Source: Histomonas meleagridis (taxonomy: Eukaryota; Parabasalia; Tritrichomonadida; Dientamoebidae). Taken from it: a stretch of 64,000 bases of DNA. A program made the position numbers and the translations under genes. The notes under the pieces are model-generated. The model was not told where the DNA came from, made no database searches, and saw only the letters and a program-made list of their open reading frames with translations. This document shows, piece after piece, positions 40,583-51,592 of the stretch; positions within the stretch are counted from its first letter, which is position 1, and the number at the start of each line of letters is the position of its first letter. Where the stretch lies: positions 372,001 through 436,000 of the forward strand of contig WSYJ01000013.1 of NCBI GenBank assembly GCA_020186115.1. Reading direction: 5' to 3'.

Positions 40583-41044
40583 TTATTTCCATGAGTCTAA
40601 AACTAATGGTTCGATTTGGATGTCTTGAAGTTCATAATGAAGTGAAATTTTTCTTGCTACAAAATACGAAATAAGAAATGATAAAATAAATATAACCCAC
40701 CACAAAAGAGTTGAAGGGAATCCATATTGAACCCATGAAATTAATAAATAAAAGAGATATGTTGTACTGATGAAATCAAGAGCTCTCCGATGTCTTCCTT
40801 CAATCCAAGAAAACACACATGCACATATAAGACCACTGAAAAGTTCTCCTAAAATTGATACTTCAAAATGTTTGTGAAATGAGAAATTTCTGTAATCGAA
40901 CATCTGACTCGACGAAAATTTCAATCCAAGAATGCCATCAATTATTAATGCATATACAAAAAATCCTAAGTAAAACGCTAATTGAACTGCTAAAATATGC
41001 AGGCATATAGTTAATGCACTAAATTTCTTTTGGGGGCGAAACAT
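40583..41044 (-). CDS. SYS1: SYS1 homologue, Golgi membrane protein
   Basis: 153 residues with four membrane segments. In yeast and animals SYS1 sits in the Golgi and recruits the Arf-like GTPase ARL3/ARFRP1, and through it GRIP golgins. The match runs over the whole length: YALIIDGILGLKFSSSQMFDY near the N-terminus, then RRALDFISTTYLFYLLISW and FPSTLLWWVIF, which follow the family's CLDFT..HFFHLL..W and FPSALTWW. The C-terminal helix and short polar tail (ARKISLHYELQDIQI) also fit. Length is typical. AACGTTAA lies about 50 nt before the ATG. It fits with the other endomembrane genes nearby. Confidence 0.85.
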   Translation of the reverse strand: MFRPQKKFSALTICLHILAVQLAFYLGFFVYALIIDGILGLKFSSSQMFDYRNFSFHKHFEVSILGELFSGLICACVFSWIEGRHRRALDFISTTYLFYLLISWVQYGFPSTLLWWVIFILSFLISYFVARKISLHYELQDIQIEPLVLDSWK

Positions 41045-41094
41045 AAATTTTAATCAAAAACATAAACTTCAGAAAAAGTTTTTTAAACAATGCG

Positions 41095-41102
41095 AACGTT
41101 AA
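41095..41102 (-). promoter_or_regulatory. Myb-site-like box AACGTTAA
   Basis: AACGTTAA (written on the + strand) 51 nt upstream of the SYS1 ATG. Confidence 0.35.
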
Positions 41103-41357
41103 TGCCTGACCATTTGACCAATTCTGCAAGTTTCTTTGATTAATTCTTCAATTTATATAAAAATTTGCGATTTATAATACATAATAAAACTATATATTTA
41201 ACTTGTTCAAAAAAAATAAGATTTAAATTTCCTGAATGAAATTTTGATTATGAGAGATAAATTAAATTATCAATATTTTAGAACAAACTTTGGCTGTGTT
41301 GAGTAATGGTAATGCTTTGGATGAAAACAAGATGACAATTTAAAAGAGGCTTCCACC

Positions 41358-41387
41358 ATGGTAGAGAACGTTTATTTATATGTCTAA
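41358..41387 (+). other. Possible upstream ORF of nine codons
   Basis: ATG GTA GAG AAC ... GTC TAA begins 22 nt before the main ATG at 41380 and ends just past it, in another frame. Its ATG has the context CCACCATGG. If transcription starts upstream of 41358, it would compete with the main start. If the leader is as short as in most trichomonad mRNAs, it is not transcribed. Confidence 0.3.
41367..41374 (+). promoter_or_regulatory. Myb-site-like box AACGTTTA
   Basis: AACGTTTA directly upstream of the ATG at 41380, inside the possible upstream ORF. It favours a short leader. Confidence 0.35.
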
Positions 41388-43110
41388 AGCAATTTCAGGT
41401 CTCCATGAAGTAGAAGGACCTAATCTTATTGAAGAACGACATAAGAGACTTGAAGATTGCCACTCTGGTCTTGGTCCAGATGATTTAGTTTGTATTGACA
41501 AAATTCAAACTTCGTTATTTCATCATTCTAATGAACCAATAACATTTTTTCATTCACTTGGTGGTTTGCCCCTTGATTCTCAAGCTCCATTTTCAGCATA
41601 TTTTTATAGTTTACTTAGTCGTCAAGAATCATCAAACTGGTTTCCAGGATCTTCAACTTATAAAATCACCAAGGGACACCTTTACACATGGGATTCATTT
41701 TCACTCAAAGAAGCAATTATTACTGTAGGCATTTCAGGCGGTTGTTTATATTTCCAAAAATCGTTAAAAGATGAGTCAACTCTTGAAAACATAACCGAGT
41801 CCGACTGGAAACAAATTTTTCTCTCTTCCAAGCTCCGATATTATCGAGCAGGTCAACCTCTTTTATATGGGCTTTTATCCACCAATTATATTGACACGCC
41901 ATTTTATAATGTTTGGGACACATTAAGATTTACTACAGCTGAAATCGAGTACTGTATTCATAATCATCTTAATACTGATGATTTCCAACTATCTTTATCA
42001 TTTGCGTTACTAATTAACACTGACGCAAATTACATTTTACAAATATTAGACAAATACGATTCAAAATTATCAAAAATTCTTCTTTTTATACTTCGTAACA
42101 TATCTTTAAAGTCCAATTTAGCGAAAAGTCTTATTCCTATTATAGACAAACATATAAAATTATATCCGGATGATTTAGAAGTCATTTGTTTATATTCGAT
42201 AATTTTGATTAATTTAAATGATCAAAATAAATGTAATAAATTGTTTCCATTAATAATGAATTCAATTTGGTCATCACCACTTCCATCATTAGTATGTTCA
42301 ATATATTGTTTTGCTATTGATAATTACTATGATTGTATATCATTTTTAAATCTTTCATGTTTACTTACAAATTCATCGAAAATATATAAAGAAATTGATT
42401 CAAATTATCAAAGCACAATTCCTAATAATACACTTCCAAAAGGTCTTTCACAATATGAACAAAGTCTTATTATAAAACCTTTAACATCTATTTATTCATA
42501 TTACATTAAATTTTTATTTGACATAATTAATAAAATCGGAGACATTAAATTTATTACGATTACAAAACCTTTTATAGAGAAAAAAAGAATTAAAATGAAA
42601 AATATTAACTATGAACAATTAAAAAGCAAATACTTTTTCGAGCCAAATGATGATAACTCTAAGAAATTTGTTGATTTATATGATCCTGGAATAGAAACAA
42701 TTTGTTGTTTCCCAAACGAATTAAAAAGTCTTCCGATTTCAGACGAATTTTCTCAACTAATTGACGTGACAAAAGAATATTACGAAGAAAATAAATTAAT
42801 TATGGAAAATAATAATAATTTGGCTCAAAATTTAATAACTGAAATATTAATAAAGGCATTGAAATGTGAAAATAAAGAATTAATTAAAATTCTTCTCGAA
42901 AGAATTAAAAACGAAAATGAAACTTCTGCTTTAAACAAATTGTTGTTACTGAAAGCCTGCGCTCAAAATCTGATCAATGATATCGATGCGATTTTACAGA
43001 TAAAAGTAAATAGTATTACGGAAGAAGAAAAAAATGCACTTGGATTCATGGAAATGTTTGCAATCGGAATAAGAAACCTTGAAAATTGTGAAATTAATGA
43101 AGTGAAATGA
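41380..43110 (+). CDS. ChAP/exomer-like cargo adaptor (helical repeat protein)
   Basis: 576 residues, no signal peptide or membrane segment. The N-terminal 190 residues follow the order of landmarks in yeast Chs5-Arf1-binding proteins (Chs6/Bud7): LGPDDLV, a G..L...AP..F stretch, W(D)SFSLKEAI, then ITESDWKQIFLSSKLRYYRAG and YIDTPFYNVWDTLRF, which parallels yeast '..TEKMWEETFASSVIRA..' and '..ECPFYVGKDTI'. The remainder is a helical (TPR-like) solenoid, as in ChAPs. In yeast ChAPs load membrane cargo at the trans-Golgi with Chs5 and Arf1. The assignment comes from pattern comparison by eye and is moderate. SYS1, another Arf-linked Golgi gene, is the divergent neighbour. Confidence 0.5.
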   Translation: MSKAISGLHEVEGPNLIEERHKRLEDCHSGLGPDDLVCIDKIQTSLFHHSNEPITFFHSLGGLPLDSQAPFSAYFYSLLSRQESSNWFPGSSTYKITKGHLYTWDSFSLKEAIITVGISGGCLYFQKSLKDESTLENITESDWKQIFLSSKLRYYRAGQPLLYGLLSTNYIDTPFYNVWDTLRFTTAEIEYCIHNHLNTDDFQLSLSFALLINTDANYILQILDKYDSKLSKILLFILRNISLKSNLAKSLIPIIDKHIKLYPDDLEVICLYSIILINLNDQNKCNKLFPLIMNSIWSSPLPSLVCSIYCFAIDNYYDCISFLNLSCLLTNSSKIYKEIDSNYQSTIPNNTLPKGLSQYEQSLIIKPLTSIYSYYIKFLFDIINKIGDIKFITITKPFIEKKRIKMKNINYEQLKSKYFFEPNDDNSKKFVDLYDPGIETICCFPNELKSLPISDEFSQLIDVTKEYYEENKLIMENNNNLAQNLITEILIKALKCENKELIKILLERIKNENETSALNKLLLLKACAQNLINDIDAILQIKVNSITEEEKNALGFMEMFAIGIRNLENCEINEVK

Positions 43111-43554
43111 TTGACGATAGAAAATTAAAAACAAACCGATCAACAGTTCTGAAAAAGAGGGGGATGTCGTTAATTGAAGGGGATGTACTGAAGAATATTT
43201 ATAGCATCACTTGTATAAATGTGAACTACAAATGTTACCATCAAAAACTTATTATTTTATAATAAATTATATATTAATGTTAATTTGTAATTTTTATTTT
43301 TATGTTAAATACTATGAAACTGCATTCGGACATATTTAAAATTGTTTACCATGGAGTGCATCTTTAAACAAAGAATTTTTTTTTGATATTTTTATTTTCA
43401 TTACGAAATCACCATTAATTAATATTAATTAATATTAATATTAATGGCATTTTTTAATTTTTTACAATAGATTAGGTAGCTTGGAGACTTTGATGAGAGT
43501 TACTTCAAACATATTTTGGGGTGCCCTGAATTTGATTCTTTTTTTTGATGGTTG
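43111..43554. other. Intergenic with AT palindromes
   Basis: No gene. At about 43414-43445 the sequence ATTAATTAATATTAATTAATATTAATATTAAT forms nested TTAATTAA/ATTAAT palindromes. Confidence 0.5.
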
Positions 43555-46194
43555 ATGGAAGTAAGCAGAGTAACATTTGATCTGGCTAATCCTGATGTAC
43601 CACAGAAGCAAGAAAAGGAAGGCGAAGGGATGAGTCATTATGATCCACTTTCTGAATTCAATATACTTACCTTTATTTCATGGAATGATGAAACATTAAA
43701 ACAATTATCAAAAGAGTGGGACATTCGAGGAGAAAGAGGTCTCAATCTTGCTGAATTTGTTCATGTAATGCTCAAGTTTTTTCCAGAGCCAGAGTCCCAT
43801 TCCACAAGCCAAAAGCGAATTTGGGTACAAAAACTCGTTAATTTTTTCAGGCAAATTGATTACAACCGCTCAAATTCAATACAATGGCAAAATTTTCTAT
43901 CGTTTATCACTTCATGTTGTGTATTTGATCGCGAAAAAACTCGAGTTGACACAGTAGTCAAATATCATTATGAGAAAGAGATCATATGTCCATCTGGTGA
44001 TTTTGGTGTCATCAAATTTCTTTATGATTCTATGAATGATCATGTCATTGGTTTCACATTCAATGGATTTATTCTTGTTTTTTCACCAACGTCCCTATCT
44101 TTAATCCGTAAGATTAAACTTGAAGGGAAACCAGTGAATGCCATCTTCGATGGATGTATAATTCCAGAGCGTAGTTTGATGGCCATAGTTTATCCGACAG
44201 GAATTGAAGTCCTTAACTTAACGCAAAGTTATTCTCTTGCGCAAGACATTCCTACGCCCGAATCCACACATTTTTGTATTGAGTATGATCCGAATACGCA
44301 TACGATTTTTACTGGTAATGAAAATGGCAAACTTCATTGTTGGGTTGCTGAGAATTGGGGCGAAAAGCCATCGCGAATGAATTGGCATTGTATTTCATCA
44401 ATTAAAATTCCGAATGAATCATCACTAACATGTATCGCACTTATCCCGAACTCATCAAGCTTTGCGACTGGTGATGAATCAGGAGCACTCAACATATGGG
44501 ATAGAAAGAAGCTTCGTTTAATACATCATGTACAAGCACATCAAGCGCCGATACACACAATTTCTTATTCGGAACCGTTACACGCGTTGGTAACGGCCGC
44601 CCACGAAACGACCGTTAAAGCATGGAACCCGTTTATTCCATCTGTGGTGTCGACAATTAATTGTCCAACAGGTGTAGTCTCGGCTATGACTTGTATCCCA
44701 CATACTTCACATCTAATAATTGCTGATAGAAAAGGTAACGTTCATATAATCAACTCAAGAATGATGACAATTGTCCAATCATTTTCGATTTCTCCTTATG
44801 GTGGTTTCGTAAGCAAAGTAAACCTGACGGAGACAACACAAAAGATGTTAAATAGGTCATTGCAAATTACTGGCGCATCACCAATCGCTGCAATTTCACA
44901 TTGTGGTCAACATAAGAGGTTCGTAATTGGTGGAAGAATGATACAGTTTTATGAGTATGATGAAAATATTAAGCCAACGGAAAGTGATCGAATTCCAATA
45001 AGATATGCATTAGTGAATACCCTATTTCATATGATAACAACTTGTAGTGGACAAAACATTCAACAATGGGATTTGTCGACAGGAGAAATGAGAAGTGTCT
45101 TTAGATCAATAGCTCCATCAATGATAACAGCATTATCTTTAGATGATACACAAACACTTCTTTTTGTTGGGTGTCATGGTGGTGAGCTATTATGTGTACA
45201 TTTCCTAACAGGAAAAGTTGTTTGTTTTATTGGAAAGCATACATCTGACATAACCGCCGTATCGTACATACCAAAACTACAAACGGTCATAACCGCCGGA
45301 TGGGGTGGTACAATAACGTTATGGAATAATGAAACAAATGGAAGAAAAGCAAACTTAGTTACAGAGAACAAAGATGATTTATTATGTATGGCTGTGAACC
45401 AAGAGCACTTAATAATAGCTGTAGGAACAGGAAAAGGAGAAATAACATTATGGAATTTATCAAAATTAAAAAGTGTTGGAGTGCTAAAACCACAAAAGGT
45501 TGAAGCGGAAATTTTGGCCCTTGAATTTGTTGATGATTCATCATTATTATGTTCAACTGATTCATTTGGATGTATAACATTCTGGAATGTAATTACAGAA
45601 GAACCACACGCAGTGACGCAGCTGCCGAATTTCTACATTGGAACAACAACATCAAATATTTTGGGATTAGCATTCTACGAAAAATATTTGGTTACTGCTG
45701 ACAACAATGGGGAGCTGAGGTTGTGGGATGTGCAACATGTTATTAGTCAGTTCCCTGATAAAAAGAAGGCCGAAACGCAAATCAATTCAACCGAATATCA
45801 AGCGTTAATCAACCAAAGAGGAAACAAAGTAATGACTTCAACAGAGGAAGCAAAGGAAGTGCTGTCAAATGTTAATGAATTGCCGATTGGGTCTTTCCAG
45901 TTGATACTGAAGTGGAAAGCACATCTTGCGGCGGTTACGTCGGTTTCCATATTCAAAGCTAACGGTCAACCTATCGTTTTGACGTCTTCAGAAGATTGCT
46001 GTGTTTCGATATGGGAGATGAAAACAGGAAAATGTTTAGGGTTCTTGCAATCTAATCCTTCTTTTGGACTTTCTGAAAGAAGGTGGGCACTCAAGTATGA
46101 TAAAGGAAAAGAATCTCTTCTATCAATAACGGAAATTGATACAATTATTCATGAAGCAGATTCTGTCAAAACACCGCCAATTTCGCCACGGTGA
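43555..46194 (+). CDS. EF-hand/WD40 protein, WDR49/WDR64-like
   Basis: 879 residues from the first ATG at 43555. Residues 40-125 look like a degenerate EF-hand pair (RGLNLAEFVHVMLKFF .. QIDYNRSNSIQWQNFLSF), followed by two or so WD40 propellers: FATGDESGALNIWDRKK, VTAAHETTVKAWNPF, TAGWGGTITLWNN, VTADNNGELRLWDVQ, LTSSEDCCVSIWEMKTGKCLG. This order (EF-hand region, then about 12 WD repeats) matches the WDR49/WDR64 family, found mainly in ciliated organisms and linked to cilia or sperm. A flagellar role would suit a trichomonad but is inferred. The C-terminal tail is polar. Confidence 0.8.
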   Translation: MEVSRVTFDLANPDVPQKQEKEGEGMSHYDPLSEFNILTFISWNDETLKQLSKEWDIRGERGLNLAEFVHVMLKFFPEPESHSTSQKRIWVQKLVNFFRQIDYNRSNSIQWQNFLSFITSCCVFDREKTRVDTVVKYHYEKEIICPSGDFGVIKFLYDSMNDHVIGFTFNGFILVFSPTSLSLIRKIKLEGKPVNAIFDGCIIPERSLMAIVYPTGIEVLNLTQSYSLAQDIPTPESTHFCIEYDPNTHTIFTGNENGKLHCWVAENWGEKPSRMNWHCISSIKIPNESSLTCIALIPNSSSFATGDESGALNIWDRKKLRLIHHVQAHQAPIHTISYSEPLHALVTAAHETTVKAWNPFIPSVVSTINCPTGVVSAMTCIPHTSHLIIADRKGNVHIINSRMMTIVQSFSISPYGGFVSKVNLTETTQKMLNRSLQITGASPIAAISHCGQHKRFVIGGRMIQFYEYDENIKPTESDRIPIRYALVNTLFHMITTCSGQNIQQWDLSTGEMRSVFRSIAPSMITALSLDDTQTLLFVGCHGGELLCVHFLTGKVVCFIGKHTSDITAVSYIPKLQTVITAGWGGTITLWNNETNGRKANLVTENKDDLLCMAVNQEHLIIAVGTGKGEITLWNLSKLKSVGVLKPQKVEAEILALEFVDDSSLLCSTDSFGCITFWNVITEEPHAVTQLPNFYIGTTTSNILGLAFYEKYLVTADNNGELRLWDVQHVISQFPDKKKAETQINSTEYQALINQRGNKVMTSTEEAKEVLSNVNELPIGSFQLILKWKAHLAAVTSVSIFKANGQPIVLTSSEDCCVSIWEMKTGKCLGFLQSNPSFGLSERRWALKYDKGKESLLSITEIDTIIHEADSVKTPPISPR

Positions 46195-46707
46195 ATATTT
46201 AACTGTTAAATGTTAATATATTTGTTTTTATTTATTATTTAAAATGAAAACTTTTTTGTTAAACAAAACTATATCTCCAAGACTACCTATGAGTGGAGTA
46301 TTAATGTTTATTCTCTTGAATAATTGTTAGTTTTTAATTGAAATCAAATTTCCAGAGAGAGCAAATGTAAAGTCTTACTGCATCAGCTTGTAGAAAATGC
46401 ATAAGAAATCATATGTATGTAGATTAAAATAAAAATAATAATGTTAAAAACTTAATTTGCTTTTGTTTTCACAGGATTTGAGGTGCCAGATTTTTATCGG
46501 CGACAATTCAGAAGTTTACTAGCAAATTATTTTCCCTTTCAAACAGAAATAAATCTTCACAAAAAGGTTCGTTATAAATTTACGACTGGAGTTCTCAATT
46601 TTCTGGTCACCCAAGCCGTGATAAAGATGTTTTTATTGTGTGCATCATAAACATACACTAATGGCTAAGCGGCAATAAACAGCGGTGATGAAAAAGATAT
46701 AACCGAC
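46195..46707. other. Intergenic region
   Basis: No gene. CGGCAATAAACAGCG at 46670-46684 has a 14/15 match upstream of the reticulon-like gene (60573-60587). The stretch 46480-46640 is less AT-rich than typical spacers here but shows no RNA I can name. Confidence 0.45.
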
Positions 46708-49700
46708 ATGTTTCGAAACATCTCTGATCTTTTGATTTTGAGCAAAATTGAAACTTGTTCAGAAACGGTTTTTTGAACCTGAGAGCCAAAGATAAATTTT
46801 TGAATGGTGCGATAAGCCCATCACACAAAACAAATTTGAGCAGTATTCATAGTAGCAAAGGAAAAAATATCACAATAGTGGACTCAAAGTTCTCAGATCT
46901 CACATTTAGTCAGCAATATAATCCTATAATTGGGAAATTACCTGGGAAAGATAAGTATATGATTTATAGTAATGCTAGCTCACATATCGAAAATTTTATT
47001 TTTGACTTCGTTACTGATAATGCGTTAATTCAATATGAGCCATTTTACATTTTTATTATTCCTACAATTATGATGCTAATATTTATTTTAACATGCTTCT
47101 ATTATATTTTCCCGAATAACTCAGTCATTGAATTATTTTTTAGCTGCATATATTATAGTTGCTTTAATTCAGGCTTTCGAAATATCTTATACATAAGTCC
47201 ACCATTTTATATTATTTTGCTTATTTTTTTTCTATGTTTAATTATGTATATCACATTTTATCTTCATAGAAAGAAATCATTTGCTATTGGTCATCTAAAA
47301 TCGTTTGCTAATTTTTTTACATCCTCGTTATCCATATATTTATTATTATTAGTTATTACGAATCTTTTTTCATGTATTTGTTCTTTAGTACACACAGCTG
47401 AATTAAAGTTTATAGTCATTCCAATAATTTCAATTTTCACATTACCCATTTTATTTTCATGCGCTTACATAGGCGTTGTCAAATGTGGCATTTACAATAC
47501 GCCATATTCCACTCGTAGTCCATATTTATTAGTTAATTGGCTTGGGCATCTTATTCTTAGCATATTTTTATCAATTTTATCACGTTTTTTTACTGAAAAA
47601 GTTAATTTTATGTTATCATTAATACGAATTTTTTCTGCAGGCAAAATGTTTTATTTAACATTTTTCAAGACATATCATTTTTCATATTATATGCAAATTT
47701 TTTCATTAGTTTTATCTGAATTTTTATTTATATTTTCTATTGGCGGTGAGTTTATAATCATTTTTCCAGATTCGAAGCGTCCTATTGAATATTCATTTAT
47801 CGGAATTTTATGTTTATTTTTAGTTATTACAATTACATTATTTTATTTACGCAAGAAGAAATATGAAAAACTTGGAATGAACTTTGAAATTGACGATTTA
47901 AAGAATATGACCAAATCAGACATAACATTTTTATTATTATATAATGATCCATTATTATCCGAAAACATTTCTAATTATGATGTAATATCAACTATAATCA
48001 AAAATAATACAGATGATATCGAAATATGTATTTTTGCATTACGTTATTTAGAACAAGGCACATATGATTTCCAAGGCTTTTATGAGATTGGCGAAAGTTT
48101 ATTAAAGATACATAACTTAAACTTATTTAATAAGTTATTACTTGCATCGTTAATTGAAAAAGTAAAAGAAACTAATGATAACATTGAAGATAAAACTACT
48201 TTAAAACAAAAACAATTAGATATATTATTACAAAAATGTTATAATTCACAATATGAATTTTGGAAATCGATTTTATTATCATCATCAGATAAAGTATTAT
48301 ATTATTCAAAGAAAATCGAAAAGAATTCATTAAATTTAGAGAAATATTTTAAGTCACATGAAATTAATGAATTTTCGGAAGATAATTTTGCATTAAAATA
48401 CATTGAGTTCATTAAAAACATTACTGTTGACTTAACCAAATTACAAATTAAATCTGATACAAAAATTAATAATAATAATGATAATGAAAATGAAAATGAA
48501 ACAAATAATGAAATGAAATTAATACAACCGAAATTATCAAATATAAACAAACAACAATATGAATTATGTGAATCAATTAATCAATCATTTTCAAAACAAC
48601 GAAAATTATTTTTAATATTTTTATATGTTGTAGAAATGGTTGCATTATTATTTGCCGTTGCAATGATTGGATTATTATTACTTTTTTGTGTCAAAAGTTC
48701 TATTGAAGGAAGTATTATTCGACCATATTTAACATATTCACAACCTATATATCAATCAACTTATGAAATTGTTTATATATTATTATATTATCAATATGAT
48801 ATTACTTTAAATACATCAATGCCCGAAATTGCAAATGTTATAAATCAATGTAATCGAATTATTAATACTGAAATTCCAAATATTTTAGTGAAATATAATT
48901 TATTTAATCAAACATTAATTGATAATTATTATAATTTCTTATTAGAAACTATTAATTTATTAATATCAAATAAAGAAATTAATTTTAGAATGGTCGAACA
49001 ATATAGTTTAAATGTTTTAAATAATTATATTAACTCAACAAATTATTTAAATCAAAGATTAGATAACTTAGTTGAAACTAATAATAATGTTTATGAATGT
49101 CAATTTATATTATTCGGTTGTGTTTATGCATTTTTATTAGTTGCTGTTATAATTCTTTTTGTAACTTTAAAGAATAAATTAAAACGAATTTCATATTTAC
49201 CATTTAAAATACCTAAAAAATCTGTGGCTAAACTTGTAAGTCGTTATTCCAAATTTTCGAATAAATTATTTCATCCACCGAAATATTTATTTATACCACA
49301 ACATATAGCTATATCATCAACAGTATTTTTCATTTATTTTATTAGTTTTATATTCCAATTAGCTATGATAATGTTATTTAAAGTTGTGTTTACTGAAAAT
49401 ATTAATACTATTAAAGAAACTTTAAATTTGAATTTAGCTTTAGCAACAATACAAAATTCATATTATCCAATTGTATCTAATAGTAATAGTGCGAACTTTT
49501 CTGACATTTCAAATAATTCTTTATGTATAATGCATTCAATATATAATTTGTTGAATCAATTCGAACCTTTTTCAACATCGTTCTCATTTGAAGTGGAATG
49601 TAATGAAATGAATTCACTTATTAATGCTAATACAATACCAATTAGAGACTTAAGCTTAAGTAAGTATAGAGATGATTTGTCATCATTGTTCTTCTTTCAA

Positions 49701-50963
49701 CTTCATAACTTAGCATTTATATTTACGCAAATATTAAATCCTGGCGAGTTTCATTATAATTTTGTAGGTCAATCAACTTTCATACCTTATAACTTTAGCG
49801 TCGATTTCATTAATAATATTAAAGAAATATTCGAAAATGAAGCTTGTCAATCAATGTTTTTTTTTAATTTTTTGATTTTCATTTATTTGGTGTTCCAAAT
49901 TATTTATTTCATATCAAACGTTTATACTTATAAATCTGGAATTAAATTCGTCGAAGTATTTATAAGAATTTGCACATTTTTGCCTGATGAATCGCCATTT
50001 TATGAATCTTTTTATCAGTTTTATAACAAAGACGATAAAGGAATAAACTTTTTAAGTGACGATTTGATCGAAGGGGTGCCCTACGGTATAATTTTCACTC
50101 ATAAAAACGGTTTCATCAAATTTATGAATAATTTCGCGGTTGATGCAACTCAAATTTCTGATTATACAAAATTGACCGTTAGTCAGTTGCCAAGAGAAAC
50201 CGTTACGGCCGATGGCAAAACGCACTTTTTGAAATATGTTCCTGTTGGTGTTGATAGTAGTGCTAAAGATGAATATGGTTCAAAAATTAAATTATATGGA
50301 AAATGTACACTGATTTATGATATAACAGAATTGACAGATTTGAAATTAAATGTACAAAAATTAGAAGCAGAAGTTGATAATTTAGAGAAATTAATTCTAC
50401 TTCCTTCATGGTATGATGACATGCAAAACCAAGAGAAGATGTTGTTGATTAGTAATTTCATTGTTATTGATATTATTATTAGACCGGGATTATCTCTTGA
50501 CAAATTCGAAGAGATTATAGACGAAATAAGTTCCACATCAGAGTCATATACAACATTAATGTACAAGAAATTACAGAGGTTTAGTTTCTTTTTATTATTT
50601 AATACTTATTCAAGTGAAACTAATAGACAATACATAAAAGATGCGCTCTCTTTAGGTGCCCATTTGATGAGTATTTACTCTGATGAGTTTAAGATGTCGA
50701 TTTTGAACGGATCGAGATGCTTATTTGAAATTAACCAAACAGATCATGAATATGTGTCTTTGTATTCCGATACTTTTATGGTGTCAAGTACTATTTTGAA
50801 AGAAGCTGATTTTGGAGAAGTTATTGTTGATATGACAATCATGAAATCATTGATGAATATTCAATATAAAATAGAAAGGTTTGGACAATATAACACTTTG
50901 AATGGGAAAATTGATTTCTGTATTATAAAAATACCAGATATGCAGCGAGAAATAGAAATCTAA
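46708..50963 (+). CDS. Polytopic receptor-like protein with PAS-like and degenerate cyclase-like domains
   Basis: The large frame is open from 46755 but has no ATG for 68 codons. An ATG at 46708 (MFRNISDLLILSK) enters it if the T6 run at 46769-46774 is really T7, so I start there; about 1417 residues. Features: 8-10 membrane segments in the first third, a cytosolic helical stretch, then two membrane segments (about 640-670, 790-815) and more around 870 and 1060 bounding an outer region rich in Asn-X-Ser/Thr. Next come a PAS-like domain (LIEGVPYGIIFTHKNGFIKFMNN), a linker helix and a class III cyclase-like tail (YSDTFMVSSTILKEADFGEVIV parallels 'WGDTVNLASR..GKI.V'). The layout fits the trichomonad transmembrane cyclases, but the second metal Asp region reads KLQRFSFFLLFN, so catalysis is doubtful. 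Confidence 0.65.
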
Positions 50964-51043
50964 TTATTGTTAACGGATTAATATGAAATTTGTGAATAAA
51001 TATTTATGTCATTAATATTTGAAAAAGAAATTTTGTGTCCAAA

Positions 51044-51592
51044 ATGTTTTGTGTTCTTTTTACGAATGTTTTCTCTGCAAATTGTTCAAATTTTTGGCCA
51101 TCGCATTATGAATGTCAAATAGACGAATGTAAATTAGAACGTACTGTTAAAGTTAATTGTACATTAAATTCAGAAATTTCTTGCGAAGGAAATCGATATA
51201 AAATTGAAAAAATTCCATGTATATATTGCTGGCAATTACAAAAAGAGAAGTTAAAATGTTATTTTACAAATGGTAAATGTAAATCAAGTTCAAGACCTCA
51301 AAAAACAGTTTGTGAAGTTTTACCATCAGTGGAATGTTTAGGACCACGTAAATTTGAAATGCTTCAATATTGTCAAGAAGTACGTTCATACTCATTTTAT
51401 ACGACATTTGCATTATCTGTATTTTTCGGAGGATTTGGCGCAGATTTATTTTATCTAGGATATATCCCACAAGGGTTTGTTAAACTTTTCACATTTGGTG
51501 GTCTTGGCATTTGGTCAATATATGATTTGGTATGTCTAACTTGCGGATGTTTGGTTCCTCACGACGGCTCAATCTTTAATGAATTTTTATAA
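51044..51592 (+). CDS. TM2-domain protein (TM2D family)
   Basis: 182 residues from ATG 51044, with signal peptide MFCVLFTNVFS. The lumenal or outer part has about 14 cysteines with N-glycosylation sites (ANCSNF, VNCTLN). It is followed by the TM2 domain: one membrane segment (SFYTTFALSVFFGGFGADLF), the turn YLGYIPQGFVKL, and a second one (FTFGGLGIWSIYDLVCLTCG), then the family end LVPHDGS. Animal TM2D1-3 proteins have the same order (signal, Cys-rich part, TM2) and act in Notch signalling and phagocytosis. The role in a protist is unknown. The order and the GxD-FYLGY / G-G-GIW..D motifs make the family call firm. Confidence 0.85.
   Translation: MFCVLFTNVFSANCSNFWPSHYECQIDECKLERTVKVNCTLNSEISCEGNRYKIEKIPCIYCWQLQKEKLKCYFTNGKCKSSSRPQKTVCEVLPSVECLGPRKFEMLQYCQEVRSYSFYTTFALSVFFGGFGADLFYLGYIPQGFVKLFTFGGLGIWSIYDLVCLTCGCLVPHDGSIFNEFL

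Noticed and set aside
47390-47400. ACACACAG inside the receptor gene as a possible 3' splice site
   Set aside because: The frame is open across it, no GTATGT lies suitably upstream, and the preceding bases do not match CTAACACACAG.
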